NCBI GenBank assembly: GCA_951812925.1
Contig: OX638369.1
Span: forward strand, 64,494,228-64,558,227
Origin: Calliopum simillimum
Taxonomy: Eukaryota; Arthropoda; Insecta; Diptera; Lauxaniidae
DNA length: 64,000 bases
Reading direction: 5' to 3'
The translations under genes and the position numbers were made by a program. Of the stretch, positions 1 to 10,779 are shown piece by piece; the stretch's first letter is position 1; each line of letters opens with the position of its first letter. Under the pieces are notes generated by a model, which worked only from the letters and a program-made list of their open reading frames with translations, searched no databases and was not told the origin of the DNA.

Positions 1-33
1 CCACTTTCATAATACTTAAATGGCTCATATAAA

Positions 34-502
34 TATATGAAGAAAAACACGCCAAATGTACCAGCTGAAATTTTTTTTTCTCCGCTCAAATTTGGCAATA
101 TGGTAGTTCCGGTGAGCAAGAACAATAATCCGGGAGGATTTGGTTCTAGTACCATTTGTTGTTAAAATACAGGGTTTTGAAGTTGGCGTTTTTAGTCATT
201 TTCATGAAAAGGGTATTTTTTAAAAAATTTATAGCTTACACCAAAATTTGTAAATTGATATATCTAAGTAACTGGTCCCATTCATTTTTAAATGTTCTTT
301 ATTTAAAACAAAAATATCACTTGGAGAAAAAAATTTTTTTTCACCAAAAAAGGGGAATTCTTTTAAAAAAAATCCAAAAATATTTTTAAGATTAAAAAAT
401 GTTGGTGGTGTTGTTTCACACCGGATCTGCCAAATTTGAGCGAAATCAGAGAAAAAAAAAAATTTTCAGCTGGTACACTTGGCGTGTTTTGCTTCATATA
501 TA
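34..502. repeat. Palindromic repeat, family D
   Basis: The two ends are inverted copies of each other: the left arm reads GAAGAAAAACACGCC then CCAGCTGAAA, and the right arm returns TTTTCAGCTGG then GGCGTGTTTTGCTTC. Further pieces of the same family lie at 3375-3611, 5571-5650 and, inverted, 28560-28830. The open frames inside are AT-rich and resemble no protein. A fold-back or MITE-type element is the likely origin; no target duplication could be fixed. Confidence 0.7.
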
Positions 503-780
503 AAAATTACTGTGTGTTTGTGTGAAGCATTATCGCTCAGAAACTATTTCTCAAGTATGAGAAGGTTTTTATGTTATACACGAAGGTTTCCGAAGATTAC
601 CCGAGGGCTGTATAGTCAAAACAAAGAATATCTAGTAGAGATACTATATAGCGTAGTAAATAGAAAGAATATGCGTAGAAAAACCAAAATTTGGGTAGCA
701 GATTTTTTAAAACATAATTTCAAAAGACATGAATATTCGTATAACAAAACTTATATTACTGTTTATCTGCCTTAAGTTTA
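493..780 (+). mobile_element. Helitron-like 5' fragment with one satellite unit
   Basis: The sequence TCATATATAAAAATTACTG followed by GAAGCATTATCGCTCAG closely matches the 5' end of the better-defined Helitron at 31911. Downstream at about 584-640 is one unit of the same roughly 122-bp satellite (CCCGAGGGCT, GTCAAAAC, AGAATATCTAG). No 3' end is visible. The 98-residue frame across it is not a recognised protein. Confidence 0.5.
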
Positions 781-1171
781 TTTTGTATTCATACCTGTAT
801 TATTTTCAGGCTCATTGCATATTTTTTTAAGTTATTTGCATTTTACCGAAATTTATGTAAGATATATTTGCCTGGGACAAATTTGTACTTTTTAAAAAAT
901 ATTACCAATTCATTTGAATTTTTTTTCTCTATTAAAAAGCGGTAAAACATGAGACTGCTTTTATATTTGATTTATCAGTAAATTTGATCTTAATAAAAAT
1001 CATTTCTGCACAGAAAAAAAAAACTGACGGTAAAATTAACTTTAAATTTTGTATTTTATAGTTTTTTTCAATTTTCTGTAGGAAACAAGAACAACAATTC
1101 AAAATTTCAGAATCAGTTTTACTTTTCTACAGTTGAATTCAACAGTACATTTTGTATTCCATACATTTTTA
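781..1171. other. AT-rich sequence, no gene seen
   Basis: No coding region is supported. At about 1012 a CACAGAAAAAAA motif is loosely mirrored by TTTTTTTTCTGTGTG near 2555-2568, which may mark an older inverted-repeat element around the Harbinger derivative, but I could not find a target duplication. Confidence 0.3.
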
Positions 1172-1305
1172 CAGTCTGATTCTGTGATTTCTTAATAAAA
1201 TTTTTGTCAAGTATTTTTATCAAGATTTTTAAACGGTCAAGTTGGCTAAATTTGAATTGTAAACGTTTTTGTAATAATAAAATTTAGAAAATCAATTTTC
1301 AACAT

Positions 1306-1373
1306 GGCGCTTAGCTCAGATAGTAGGATCGTCAACTAGCAACGCAGAGGTCGTAGGTTCAATTCCGCAGCGG
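1306..1373 (+). repeat. tRNA-like (SINE-type) module, left arm
   Basis: An A-box-like TAGCTCAGATAGTAGG and a B-box-like GGTTCAATTCC are spaced as in a tRNA gene. The anticodon stem does not pair, so this is a tRNA-derived promoter module and not a working tRNA. The same module appears inverted in the other arm of the Harbinger derivative. Confidence 0.6.
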
Positions 1374-1470
1374 GCTTGCTGACAAATAAATATTCAATAC
1401 AGCTTTTGCATTTCACAAATTATTTTATTTTTATATTTTCATCTTTTTATTTGAATTAACAACTGCACAA

Positions 1471-1801
1471 ATGGAAGAATTGTTTGCAATTTTGATACAC
1501 GACGAAGAAGAAAACCCTGAAAACAAAATAACAAGATATTAAATGCGATTTCTTCGCGTTAATAGCGATCTATGTTCCTTTCCACAAAAGGAGTTTATAC
1601 AAATCCTGCAACCTTGTGTCGTAGTAGTGGATGATTTAAAGCCGCATGATATTCAAAAAATGTCGCTACCATTGTCCGCTCGTATTTTGGGAACGTTAAA
1701 TTGGACATGGATCTTGTCAAAAATGTTTCGGAAATAAATTCAACCTTCCTATGAGCCCGTCTTCTGTATCACGTTCCGTGCATGCGGTAGAACAGCATTA
1801 A
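1471..1801 (+). pseudogene. Harbinger transposase N-terminal fragment
   Basis: This is what remains of the N-terminal, DNA-binding part of a HARBI1-like transposase. It begins at an ATG (MEELFAIL), runs into a TAA, and continues in the shifted frame as FPQKEFIQIL, then LPLSARILGTLN. After another shift it reads MSPSSVSRSVHAV before a stop at 1799-1801. The SxSSVSRxVHxV helix-turn-helix signature and the preceding LP..xxIL.xLx are characteristic of this family. The catalytic DDE domain is absent. Frames are broken at least three times, so no product is expected. Its position between the two arms of the TTA-flanked element explains its origin: an internally deleted Harbinger copy. A separate, better preserved Harbinger transposase lies at 53884-54690. 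Confidence 0.65.
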
Positions 1802-1904
1802 TAAGGTGAAATTTGCTGAAATAAAGTTTCGGAACTGGAAAAAATTTAAAAAAACAAGAAAAAAGAAATAACATGAAAAAACAATAAAAAAAAATTTTCA
1901 AGTT

Positions 1905-1970
1905 CACTGTAGAATTGAACCTACGACCTCTGCGTTGCTTGTTGACGATCCTACTATCTGAGCTAAGCGC
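1905..1970 (-). repeat. tRNA-like (SINE-type) module, right arm
   Basis: This is the inverted counterpart of the module at 1306-1373, with the same A-box-like and B-box-like blocks read on the minus strand. The two modules point towards each other across the transposase fragment. Confidence 0.6.
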
Positions 1971-2100
1971 TCTGTTGAAAATTGATTTTCTAAATTTTAT
2001 TATTGTATTATAAAAACGTATACAATTCAAATTTAGCCAACGTGACCGTTTAAAAATCTTGATAAAATTTTTGTCAAGAAATCACAGAATCAGGCTGTTA

Positions 2101-2900
2101 ATTTCATATGAATAAAAGTTTGAGTTGAATTTTTAAAAGGTTCTTAAAATTCTCACGTTTTTTAAGAATAAAGCAACATAAGTCTTCTAGAATTGTATTG
2201 ATATTTTTCCATTTGAAATGGTTTCCGCCGTGGAATTTGTTTTCTATAATTTCTGTGGCTTTTTGGAAACGGCTAGTTCTGGAGTGCTAACTATTAAACC
2301 GTTGCAAAACAGTTTTAACTGTATTTTTATTAGAAGGTTATTTTTATTGTAACTGCGTCTAATAGTTTTTAATCCGAGTAAACAGTAAATTTACAGAGTT
2401 CAACGGTCCAAATACAAAACTCTAGTTTTTACAGTACCTAAACATTTTAACAGTAACTGTACAGTACTATTTTCACAGTAATTTTACTGGAGCACAGTCA
2501 ATTTAAACTTTAATGCTGGTATCTATCGTTGAAATTGGTTGGATTGACCGATATTTTTTTTCTGTGTGAGAAATTATACTCGGCTGCTGCGCTATTGAGG
2601 TAACACTGCTAAAATAAGCATATGTCTATTAAATTCTTGATCATTAATTCTTCGACGATATTTGTTTGCTATCTTAGGGAATACCAATATAGAAATCTTT
2701 TTAGCCGAATTTACTTATATCAAACAACAAAAATGATCTAAATTTGGCATTTAAACTTCAACTGTGTTTATTAGAAGAGGAAAGCTCGATAAGTTTTAAA
2801 ATAGAAGACATACAGGGCTGCAGGAGAAATAGTAGCAGATGAAAGCCGATGCGGAGCAGAGTACAAAATTTAAAATTTTTTCAAAAAGCGCTGCAAAATT
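2101..2900. other. AT-rich sequence, no gene seen
   Basis: Between 2330 and 2500 there are repeated ACAGTA-type motifs (CAGTAAATTTACAG, TTTACAGTACC, AACAGTAACTGTACAGTAC). No coding region or recognised element is supported. Confidence 0.4.
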
Positions 2901-2919
2901 TGCTTGGATCAGAGCAAGG

Positions 2920-3085
2920 TTCTAACACTTACATCTAGGTTCCCTAGATGAAAAATATCAACGACGGACTATCAACAAGTTTTAATTGATAGTTCTCTGG
3001 GTCACTCAAAGGTCATCCAAAGACTTGATTGTCAAAACGAAGAATATTTAGGCAACGGAAGTTATATTCATTTACTCTGAATCTT
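2920..3085 (+). repeat. Satellite unit related to the Helitron array
   Basis: One diverged unit carries AACAAGTTTTAATTGATAG, then GGTCATCC and GTCAAAACGAAGAATAT. It matches the 122-bp units at 32040-32760 and the single unit near 584. It is probably a Helitron relic. Confidence 0.55.
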
Positions 3086-3719
3086 TTTTTTTTAGGCTAC
3101 CTAGTGAGTGTAAATAAGGAATTCCAACTTACGACCTTTTTGCGATCACGGGATTTTCTGGATGAGTGATTTGAATCCTGGGATCCCTGGATTTTTCGGG
3201 ATTCGTATGAATTTTTTTTTCTAAATAAAGCAGTAGTTGAATATTAAAATTTCCCAATATTTTGTCTTATAATACCCCTACTATACCTCTACAAAATATT
3301 AAAAAACAACAGGTACAAACAGGTACATTTTATTAATCAATTCACGCCTTTTTTAAAAAACTAAAAATTCATAAATACTTTTGAAAGAAAACAGGCCAAG
3401 TGTACCAGCTGTAAATTTTTTTGTCACCGATGCAAAATTAATAATAAGAGAGGATTTTTTCCTAGTATCATTTGTTGTTAAAGTGCAGGGTGTTAAGTTT
3501 GACGATTTTTGTGATTTTCACAGAAAGGGTGCTTTTTCCAGAATTCATAGCTTTCTTGTAAATTGCTAACTGTAAGTAGCTGATCCTTTTCATTTTTAAA
3601 TGTTCTTTTTATTGGGTCTACAACTTAAAAAGTTCGTTTTTTTGTTGAATATATGCATTTATTTCGATAACAAAATAAATTAATACATTATTTAAAGTAT
3701 CGTCCATTGGAATATATTA

Positions 3720-3909
3720 TTCAAAGTATTGTCCATCGGAAGATCGAGAAATGTTTCCAATTTTTCCGTCTTCAATCTTTTTTGGCTGCCCTGTATGTTC
3801 TTTGTTTTCGATGTCAAAAGCACCACTTTTAAATCGTGCGACATACTCTAACCTCTGGATCATATTCAGCATAAGCTTCCGTGAGCAATTGATGAGCTTC
3901 TGTTACCAT
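3720..3909 (-). pseudogene. mariner transposase N-terminal fragment
   Basis: Reading from the ATG at 3909 the protein begins VTEAHQLLTEAYAEYDPEVR, then CRT. A short deletion shifts the frame, after which it reads RFKSGAFDIENKEHTGQPKK. This order, a helix-turn-helix followed by the (W)FxxFKxGxFDIxxKxxxGxPKK block, is the N-terminal DNA-binding region of mariner transposases. The catalytic domain is missing, because the element is internally deleted. The missing tryptophan-phenylalanine at the frameshift is the only break in an otherwise well preserved stretch. It lies inside a TA-flanked element with mariner-type ends, which supports the assignment. Confidence 0.85.
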
Positions 3910-4039
3910 TTTTTTTTAAATTAAAAACTTTCCCGCAAATGCTGGTTTATTTTCACGACATTTTCAGCGTTACAAAAAAATTGTTTATATCAACTGCTGT
4001 TCACTTTGACAGATCGAATCTAATACATATAGGTATTAG

Positions 4040-5516
4040 CAGGCCTGACAAGAATGGGGGGTAAGGGGAGGATTCCCCCCGGGCCCGGAGTTTTTTGGAG
4101 GGCCCGGATCTAACAGAAAGAATATCTTCATTAATAAAATTTATAGTATGATATTTACGCTCAACTAGAGGAAGCAGGCCCAACCGACGAACACGAAACA
4201 AGCACTTGAGAAAAAACTCGGGCCCGCAAAATTATAATTTATTTTTTTTTTTTTTCAATTGAGAAAAAACGAAGATTATACATTGTCTGCTCACTTGAGC
4301 TTTTTTGACAAATCTAATAAGTTTTTTCGTTTGACTTAAGTTACTCCATTTTCATTCTAAACCATAGCCGCCCACGCGTGCCATCGCAAAGTGCCATTAT
4401 TTGAAAATCACTTGATCTCACGTGCCACAGCAAAATTTAATTTTTGAAAATGAAAATCGCACACGCAAGTAACGGTATATGCGAAATTTTGAAGAATTGC
4501 GATCGACCACCAGCAACAACATATGCGTAAATTTTGTTGTTGTTTTTTGCGACCGCACAAGACTGTGTTTTGTTGTTGTTTTTTCGTCCACACAGGACTG
4601 TATGTTTTGTTGTTGCAACAAAACGCAAGGGATCCTATCGAAAAGAAAAAAACAACAACACACAATGGCAACAACAAATTTGATCATTTTATGAACTTTC
4701 AGGATTTTTAGATTTGCGAAAAAAAAACACTCTCATAAGTTACTGTTAATTTAAAAATCTTTGCTGGTTGTTGTTTTCAATAATTTTAAAAAATTTATGT
4801 TTTCTTTTTTATTAATTTTACATGGGGGCCACGACTTTTTATGCGAGTGCCAAATTTTTATAATTTTACTCTAGATGGGCAGCTATGTTCTAAACACTTC
4901 ACTTATACAATATTTTCCATATTTTTATGTAAGAACAGAATTTTTTCCAAGTTCGTCCTTCTAAACCTTCGTGTGATTTACGGGCCCTCACTCGCCTCTT
5001 AGTTAAGGGTTTTTATGGTTAGGTTCGGGCTTGCATAAAAATCTATTTCAAAGCCCGAGCCCATCGCTGGTAAATAGAGCACCGCGGGCCATGAATAAAA
5101 CTCGAGCCAGTTATAAAAATTTTCTAAAAAAATTGCTATTTTTGTTCCAAAACAGCGACAAGTTTAATATTTGGACCAAAATCTCCTAAGGATATAATAA
5201 TGGCCTAGTTATTTTCTACAAAAGTTGGTTTAATGATATCTCCGAAAAAAACCAATAGTCTCGAAGTTACGGGCAGTTAAAATGATTTGCCGTTTTTAAT
5301 ATATTTTTCAAGCATTGATCGAAGACCGGCCGAAATCTTATTTTTTGACTCTTATTTTATGAATATGAAAGGGAAGCAAACAAAATCACAACTTTGCACG
5401 ATTCATAAATCTTTTGGGCATCTTGTGGGTTAGTATCGAATAAAAAAATACTAGTACTGGAGGGGGCCCGGTATGTAATTCCCGGACCGGGACCGGATTT
5501 TCTCTCGACGCCCCTG
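4040..5516. mobile_element. hAT-type element, nested in mariner
   Basis: It starts CAGGCCTGACAAGA and ends with the inverted equivalent of CAGGGGCGTCGAGA, with GC-rich subterminal stretches (GGGCCCGG repeated at both ends). An exact 8-bp duplication GGTATTAG sits at 4032-4039 and 5517-5524. The interior is non-coding and carries the 525-bp MITE. Confidence 0.85.
4363..4887 (+). mobile_element. CATAGC MITE (hAT type), copy 1
   Basis: Termini are CATAGCCGCCCA and its near mirror TGGGCAGCTATG, flanked by the exact 8-bp duplication TTCTAAAC (4355-4362, 4888-4895). Near-identical copies are at 27847-28371 and, inverted, 44906-45432. The overlapping open frames on both strands, rich in AACAAC/GTTGTT, are by-products of low-complexity sequence. 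I see no transposase motif. Confidence 0.92.
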
Positions 5517-5996
5517 GGTATTAGTAACGCCATCTAGGAGCAAAACGAACTTTTTAAGTTGTATACTCAATATAAAAAAAATATTACTTAAAAAAAAATT
5601 TTTTTTACCAAAATTTTTAAATTTTAGAAACAAATTTGCATTTTTTTAGAAAAACCTGCCTAAAATTTTGTTCTAAAAGTACTTTAAATTAAAATTAAAT
5701 TTATAAACAAATTAAAAAATTCTATTGCTTAATCTTAAAGAAAAAATTGCTGATACAACTAAAATTCCTAGTGTAAATCAAACAAAACATAAAGTTAAAA
5801 AAATTCTAACGTGAATTTTTGGAAAAAAAAATAATAGCCGTATTCACGATCTTGTTGCATCGTAGCAAATGCAAAATTATTTCAAATTACAAAAACAAAT
5901 TCTATTGAATTTTCAAAAGCAAGAGTCTTGTAAGCAAGACCAAATTTGCAAGACAAAAACCTATTGCACGATTGATTTCCAATAGTCTATTGTGAC

Positions 5997-7096
5997 TAGG
6001 GTTGCCAACCGTACTATAATATATAGTGTTGTACTATATTTCGGGTCTACGTACTATATACTGTTGAAGAAATATATAGTACGCAAAAATGCTATATTTT
6101 TACTATATTTATGATGACCGTACTATATTTTTCCGTGTTAAGTAAAGCACATTAATCAGAATGTATTTCTACAAGCACAGATAAAGTGATCACAAAAACA
6201 CACTTTAGTTTTGAAATACCTAATATATTAAACAAATTTCTCACTTCTTAAAATTTACAAACGCGCCTTTCGATTAATGCTATGTGCGTCTTACCAATCG
6301 CGCCTCTGTCTTACTGCTTTTCAAAATTGATAACGTAGCTTGACGTTTTTGCTTCGTTTTTATTTTGAAATTTAGTTAACTATTTTCACTAAGTAGTTGC
6401 TCTTCCCGTTAAGAAGTTGAAGTCTAAGTCGTGGTTATGGAAAGTAATAGTGAAAACGAAAATGTCTCATATTTAAATCCATCACTACCACCTACTAAGA
6501 AGCGGAAAATACAAAAAAAGCTCGAAAAATATAAACCTGAATGGGAAAAAGAGTATGACTTGATTACTAAAGATCCGCAAAACGTCTATAATGTAAAATG
6601 TGCGCCATTTAACGCTACATATTCTATCGGAAAAAGTGGCATTGGCCAGGTGAGCTTTTTGGAGATACTTTAATTTCCGTAGACTCTCAATTTAACAATG
6701 TTTTCACATGAAATGACCCAAAATAAATTGAAAAATTTTATAAAATTTTTCGTCATCTCGTCTTGTTTACGTGATATCGAGACTTAAAGCTATTAGAGTT
6801 CAAGTCCAGCCAAATCAAAATTTTAGTGAAATCTATTTCATATTCTCGTATTTTATAAGCCTTGGTATCTTGGAAACAATGCGATATCGAAAAATTTTAT
6901 TTAGTTTTATGTTAAACAAAAAATGCAAAAAGTTCTCAAAAGTATAGTTTTTCCAAAAAAAAAAAAAAAAAAATAAGTACCAAATAAAACTTTGTTTAGT
7001 TTTTACTGAAATACTATATTTTTTTGTAGCGTACTATATTTTTTAAGGCTTTTCGGAAAAATACTATATTTTACCGAAAAAATGTTGGTAACCCTA
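5997..7096 (+). mobile_element. hAT element with N-terminal transposase fragment
   Basis: Termini are TAGGGTTGCCAACC and GTTGGTAACCCTA. The 8-bp duplication ATTGTGAC is at 5989-5996 and 7097-7104. Subterminal sequence is crowded with TACTATATTTT repeats on both sides. It is internally deleted, keeping only the first part of the transposase gene. Confidence 0.9.
6437..6649 (+). pseudogene. hAT transposase, BED-like N-terminal fragment
   Basis: The ATG at 6437 opens a short basic protein: a serine/asparagine-rich leader, a KKRKIQKK basic patch (about residues 19-26), then YKPEWEKEYDLI and NVYNVKCAPFNATYSIGK. The order W-K/E-x(n)-Y.xKC..C..xFSI is that of the BED-type zinc finger at the start of many animal hAT transposases. 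Here the second cysteine is phenylalanine (KCAPF for KCxxC), so the finger is probably broken. After GIGQ a splice-donor-like GTGAGC occurs at 6650. The RNase H domain and C-terminal dimerisation region are gone. A fragment of the opposite (C-terminal) end of a similar transposase lies at 36482-36843. Confidence 0.7.
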
Positions 7097-7885
7097 ATTG
7101 TGACTGATTTTATTTTTTTTCATTTGTGATTGGCACAATTGCTTACTGACTTTTATGTTTTTGACAACCGTTTTTGTCACAAATTGAAATTAAAATGTAA
7201 ACAAATAGAATTAAATTTAAATTATTTAGTTTTGGGTTAATTTAGGGGAGGGGGGGGCTAGTGTGGACAAATTCAAATTCTCGCGCCGTTTTAAATTTTT
7301 TGTTTCTGTTTTGTATTTTTCAAGTTGGTATTTGCACTCTGAATCACCAAAAAAAAAAAATCATTTGTTGACAGTTCAGCTTTCCATGATAACGTGACCC
7401 AGCGTTGCCAGGACTTTTTTGAGAAAGTTACTTTTTTGCTGCTAAAAAGATACATTTTTTGATAAAAAGTTACATTTTGATTAATTTTTTCTGAATAAAT
7501 GGAACAATTTTCAATTGCATATACATAGCTTTTGTATTACAAAGAATTTCGCCGAATTTCGTTCAGGATATATTTTACTATGAAATGGCTTTTCAAAAAT
7601 TCTATAACAACAATTCCAAATAAATTCAATGCATAGCTGAGCTTCCATTTGAGCTTATCACCTTAACCTACTGCAATATATTTAATTCGTCCATATGTAT
7701 TAATATATGAACAATAATAAATCTCTTTCGGTCGGTGGAAATGGATAGGATTTAAATACTAGATTTATAAATCACGCTACAGTTAAATCTCCGCCGAAAA
7801 CTTAGTATAAAGATCACACGATTCAGTGCCTGGTACAAGGTTTAAATGGTCAAAAGCTACGGGAGATCGTGTTTTACTAATATTT

Positions 7886-10175
7886 TTTTATACCCTACAC
7901 CCAGGGTATATTCACTTTGTCCCTCCATTTGTAACGCAGAGAAGGAGGCATGGTATGGAAAAGTATATATATTCTTGATCAGCGTCACCTCCTGAGTCGA
8001 TATAGCCGTGTCCGTCTGTCTGGCTGGCTGGGTGTGTGTAGAGATACATTTTTTGGGAAAACCGAGCAACACAAGTCAATGAAATTTGGTATTCTGCCTC
8101 CGTCGTAAGAGTTAGCCCGGGGGATTGAAAATGAGCGAAATCGGTCAACGGACACGCCTACCGCCCATACAAAAAATATATTCAAAATGCAATAATAAGA
8201 GAAGCAAAATACACATAAATACTAGAGAAAGTAAGTATAAGCTCTGAGCAAAAACTAGGCGAATTCGGACTGGAGGGCGTGGTACCTCCCATATAAACAA
8301 AAGTTTCAAAATGTTATACGGAAAGCGTTTTTTTAGATAACCCAACCGAATTACATTCAAACACTCGGATTTGTAAATGCAAGCTATACGCAAGATTTAG
8401 GTTAACTCGGACAAGAGGGCGTGGCACCTCCCATATAAGCAAATGTTTCAAAATTATATAATGAAAGGGTTTTTTGAGATAATCCAACCAAATTTCACTC
8501 AAACACGAAGAACATTTATTGTAAACTCTGAGCTTAAAGTAGGCAAAGTAGGATTAGAGGGCGTGGCACCTCCCATGTAACACGGTGTGCCTTAACCCGT
8601 TCTAAATCGGACGTCGTAGCACATCAAATTTTTTTCCAGATTCTGTTTACTTATCGTTAAAATGATGTATAAAAAAATTTTCACTCGTGACTTTTCGACT
8701 AAATTTTGAGATAATCGCTTTTCCAATTGGGGCATTTTCCCATACAAAAACAAAAAAAAAATTTTTTTAACTACATTAAACAAAAATTAAAATAATCACA
8801 ATCGATGTGTTTTGCGATGCTAAACGCGAATCCAACCTCAGAATTGCTCTATCGTGTATAGTTTATGAGATATTGTAATCTAAAGACCAAAAAAAGTCGT
8901 TTTTTGCCATTTTTTTAAGCTATATAACTATGTAACATATCATTTATTCGTCAAATGTGGCTTAAACACTTGAAAGCCCCAATCTTTTGCTTTAAAACCT
9001 AATTTAAATTATATTTATATCTTCATGCTTCTAAGAGATATCGTAGACCGAAATATAGTCAAAACGGGTTTTTTGCACTTTTGTGTCTTTTTAGGTTAGG
9101 ATATCTTTGAGGAAAAAAAAGACATCAACATAATTTAAATTAGGTTTTAAAGGCAAAGATTAGGACTTTAAAGTTGCTTACCAGATTTAACGAAATTAAA
9201 ATTTCTTGCACATTTTAAACATGTTCAACGAACCGACCATTTCAAAATTCAGCCGTATGCCATACACGTAACAACAACACTCGGGTGTCAAACGGCTGAA
9301 TTTAGATGTAGTCGGTTCGTTGAACATGTTTAAAATGTGAAAGAAATTTTAATTTCGTTAAATCTGGTAAGCAACTTTAAAGTCCTAATCTTTGCCTTTA
9401 AAATCTAATTTAAATTATGTTGATGTCTTTTTTTTCCTCAAAGATATCCTAACCTAAAAATACACAAGAGTGCAAAAAACCCGTTTTGACAATATTTCGG
9501 TCTACGATATCTCTAAGAAGCTTGAAGATATAAATATAATTTAAATTAGGTTTTAAAGCAAAAGATTGGGGCTTTCAAGTGTTTAAGCCACATTTGACGA
9601 ATAAATGATATGTTACATAGTTATATAGCTTAAAAAAATGGCAAAAAACGACTTTTTTTGGTCTTTAGATTACAATATCTCATAAACTATACACGATAGA
9701 GCAATTCTGAGGTTGGATTCGCGTTTAGCATCGCAAAACACATCGATTGTGATTATTTTAATTTTTGTTTAATGTAGTTAAAAAAATTTTTTTTTTGTTT
9801 TTGTATGGGAAAATGCCCCAATTGGAAAAGCGATTATCTCAAAATTTAGTCGAAAAGTCACGAGTGAAAATTTTTTTATACATCATTTTAACGATAAGTA
9901 AACAGAATCTGGAAAAAAATTTGATGTGCTACGACGTCCGATTTAGAACGGGTTAAGGCACACCGTGGTAAGCGAAAGTTTCAAAATGATATACTGGAAG
10001 ATAACCGAATTTTACTCAAACTTTCAGAATAGTAAATGCAAGCTCTACGCAAAATCAAGGTTAGCTTGGAGGTGAGGGCGTGGCACTTCACATTTAAGCA
10101 ATTTGTTCTTATACTCTCCTAATAATACACTTGAAATGCAGTGTTGGCCAGGCCAAAGATACCACCCTTACTAGT
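7886..10175. repeat. Dispersed TATACCC repeat, copy 1, with 141-bp units
   Basis: It opens with the small palindrome TATACCCTACACCCAGGGTA followed by TATTCACTTTGTCC and a TCCGTCTGTCTGGCTGGCTG stretch, and closes with GGCCAGGCCAAAG and CCCTTACTAG. Between them are about 141-bp units, each with GGGCGTGGYACCTCCCATRT (about 8275, 8418, 8559, 10076). A second copy lies at 43321-46054. The family is common in fly introns and intergenic DNA; I do not assign a superfamily. Confidence 0.7.
8581..9967. mobile_element. 1387-bp near-perfect palindrome, family B
   Basis: The arms (8581-9254 and about 9292-9967) are almost identical in inverted orientation: the same 63-residue frame occurs at 8592-8783 on the minus strand and 9765-9956 on the plus strand. 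Ends are CACGGTGTGCC and GGCACACCGTG. GTAA flanks both sides (8577-8580, 9968-9971), and removing the insert rejoins the 141-bp unit as CCCATGTAAGCGAAAGTTTC. Diverged relatives lie at 38240-38420 and 58620-59326. Confidence 0.88.
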
Positions 10176-10274
10176 TATTGTATTGTATAGTTTATGGTAG
10201 TGCCATACCGATATTTCGTTTTTTCAGTGCAACAAAATTTTAAGAAAAAAAACTTTAATATAAATTAAGTAATT

Positions 10275-10393
10275 GGGGAATTCCTTTAAACGTGTAAAAG
10301 CCTCGAAAACCTCGTAAAACTGTCGTATGGATTTTGACAACTTTTACGAGTTTACGAGGTTTTCGAGGCTTTTACACGTTTTCAGGAATCCCC
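10275..10393. repeat. Hairpin MITE
   Basis: A stem of more than 30 bp (CGTGTAAAAGCCTCGAAAAC then CTCGTAAA, mirrored at 10345-10380) surrounds a short loop, with GGGGAATTCC / GGAATCCCC ends. It lies within the hAT element 7400-10513, outside the TATACCC repeat. Confidence 0.7.
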
Positions 10394-10779
10394 TCAATAT
10401 GAAAAACCGAAAAAGTTACGAAAAATGGCCAAAATACAAATGTTACTTACAAGTTACGTGAGAGGCCAAAAAGTTACGCAAAATGTATAAAATGTAACCA
10501 ACTGGCAACGCTGACGTGACCGAACGTGTTTTACGCAGCAAAAAGTAATTTTTTAATTGTTTCGTAATTTCAGTGATACTTTTAAACTAATTATTCTTTT
10601 GCTGCAGTGTTAATAGATAATACAACTTAAAATAGTGTTTATTTAAACCATTGAAATTATTTTTAAAGAACTTTACCGTAAGATTAAAAAAAAACTATTT
10701 TTGTTTAAGAAGACATGAAGGGGCTAGTGTGGACAACTGAAGTGGGGCTAGTGTGGACATGTCCACAGCAGCTGAAATG

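Larger units (their letters stand above)
1172..2097. mobile_element. PIF/Harbinger derivative with long inverted arms
   Basis: The element starts CAGTCTGATTCTGTG and ends with the inverted equivalent CACAGAATCAGGCTG. It is flanked by TTA on both sides (1169-1171 and 2098-2100), the 3-bp TWA duplication typical of PIF/Harbinger transposons. The arms run about 200 bp (1172-1375 and 1905-2097), far longer than usual Harbinger termini, and each contains a tRNA-like module. The middle holds the N-terminal part of a Harbinger-type transposase, so this is an internally deleted, non-autonomous copy. Confidence 0.7.
3612..5570. mobile_element. mariner-like element, interrupted
   Basis: Inverted termini TTGGGTCTACAACTTAAAAA and its mirror TTTTTAAGTTGTATACTCAA are followed inwards by AGTTCGTTTT. 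TA dinucleotides flank both ends (3610-3611 and 5571-5572). It contains a mariner transposase fragment on the minus strand and was later hit by the hAT element 4040-5516. Confidence 0.85.
3375..5650. repeat. Family D repeat split by a nested insertion
   Basis: The part at 3375-3611 (CAGGCCAAGTGTACCAGCTG through TTTTTAAATGTTCTTTT) and the part after 5571 (AATATTACTT, AATTTTTTTTACC) are collinear with 34-340 of the uninterrupted copy. The insertion between them is the mariner element 3612-5570. This is the outermost of four nested layers. Confidence 0.6.
7400..10513. mobile_element. hAT element, CAGCGTTGCCA type
   Basis: Termini CAGCGTTGCCAG and CTGGCAACGCTG are flanked by the exact 8-bp duplication ACGTGACC (7392-7399, 10514-10521). 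Subterminal AAGTTAC motifs repeat at both ends. It has no coding sequence of its own and is filled by the dispersed repeat 7886-10175. The element at 36095-37811 has the same terminal type. Confidence 0.88.

Noticed and set aside
1306..1373. Possible tRNA gene
   Set aside because: A- and B-box-like motifs are present but the anticodon stem does not pair, and the sequence is duplicated in an element's arms.
1012..2568. An outer element with CACAGAAAAAAA ends around the Harbinger derivative
   Set aside because: Only A-rich similarity at the ends and no duplication found.
4408..4711. Several overlapping frames of 62-89 residues on both strands, repeated at 27892-28195 and 45051-45377
   Set aside because: They lie wholly in the three CATAGC MITE copies, arise from AACAAC/GTTGTT low complexity and are open in several frames at once.
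8592..9956. Identical 63-residue frames on opposite strands
   Set aside because: They are the two arms of palindrome B; the protein is AT-driven and matches no family.
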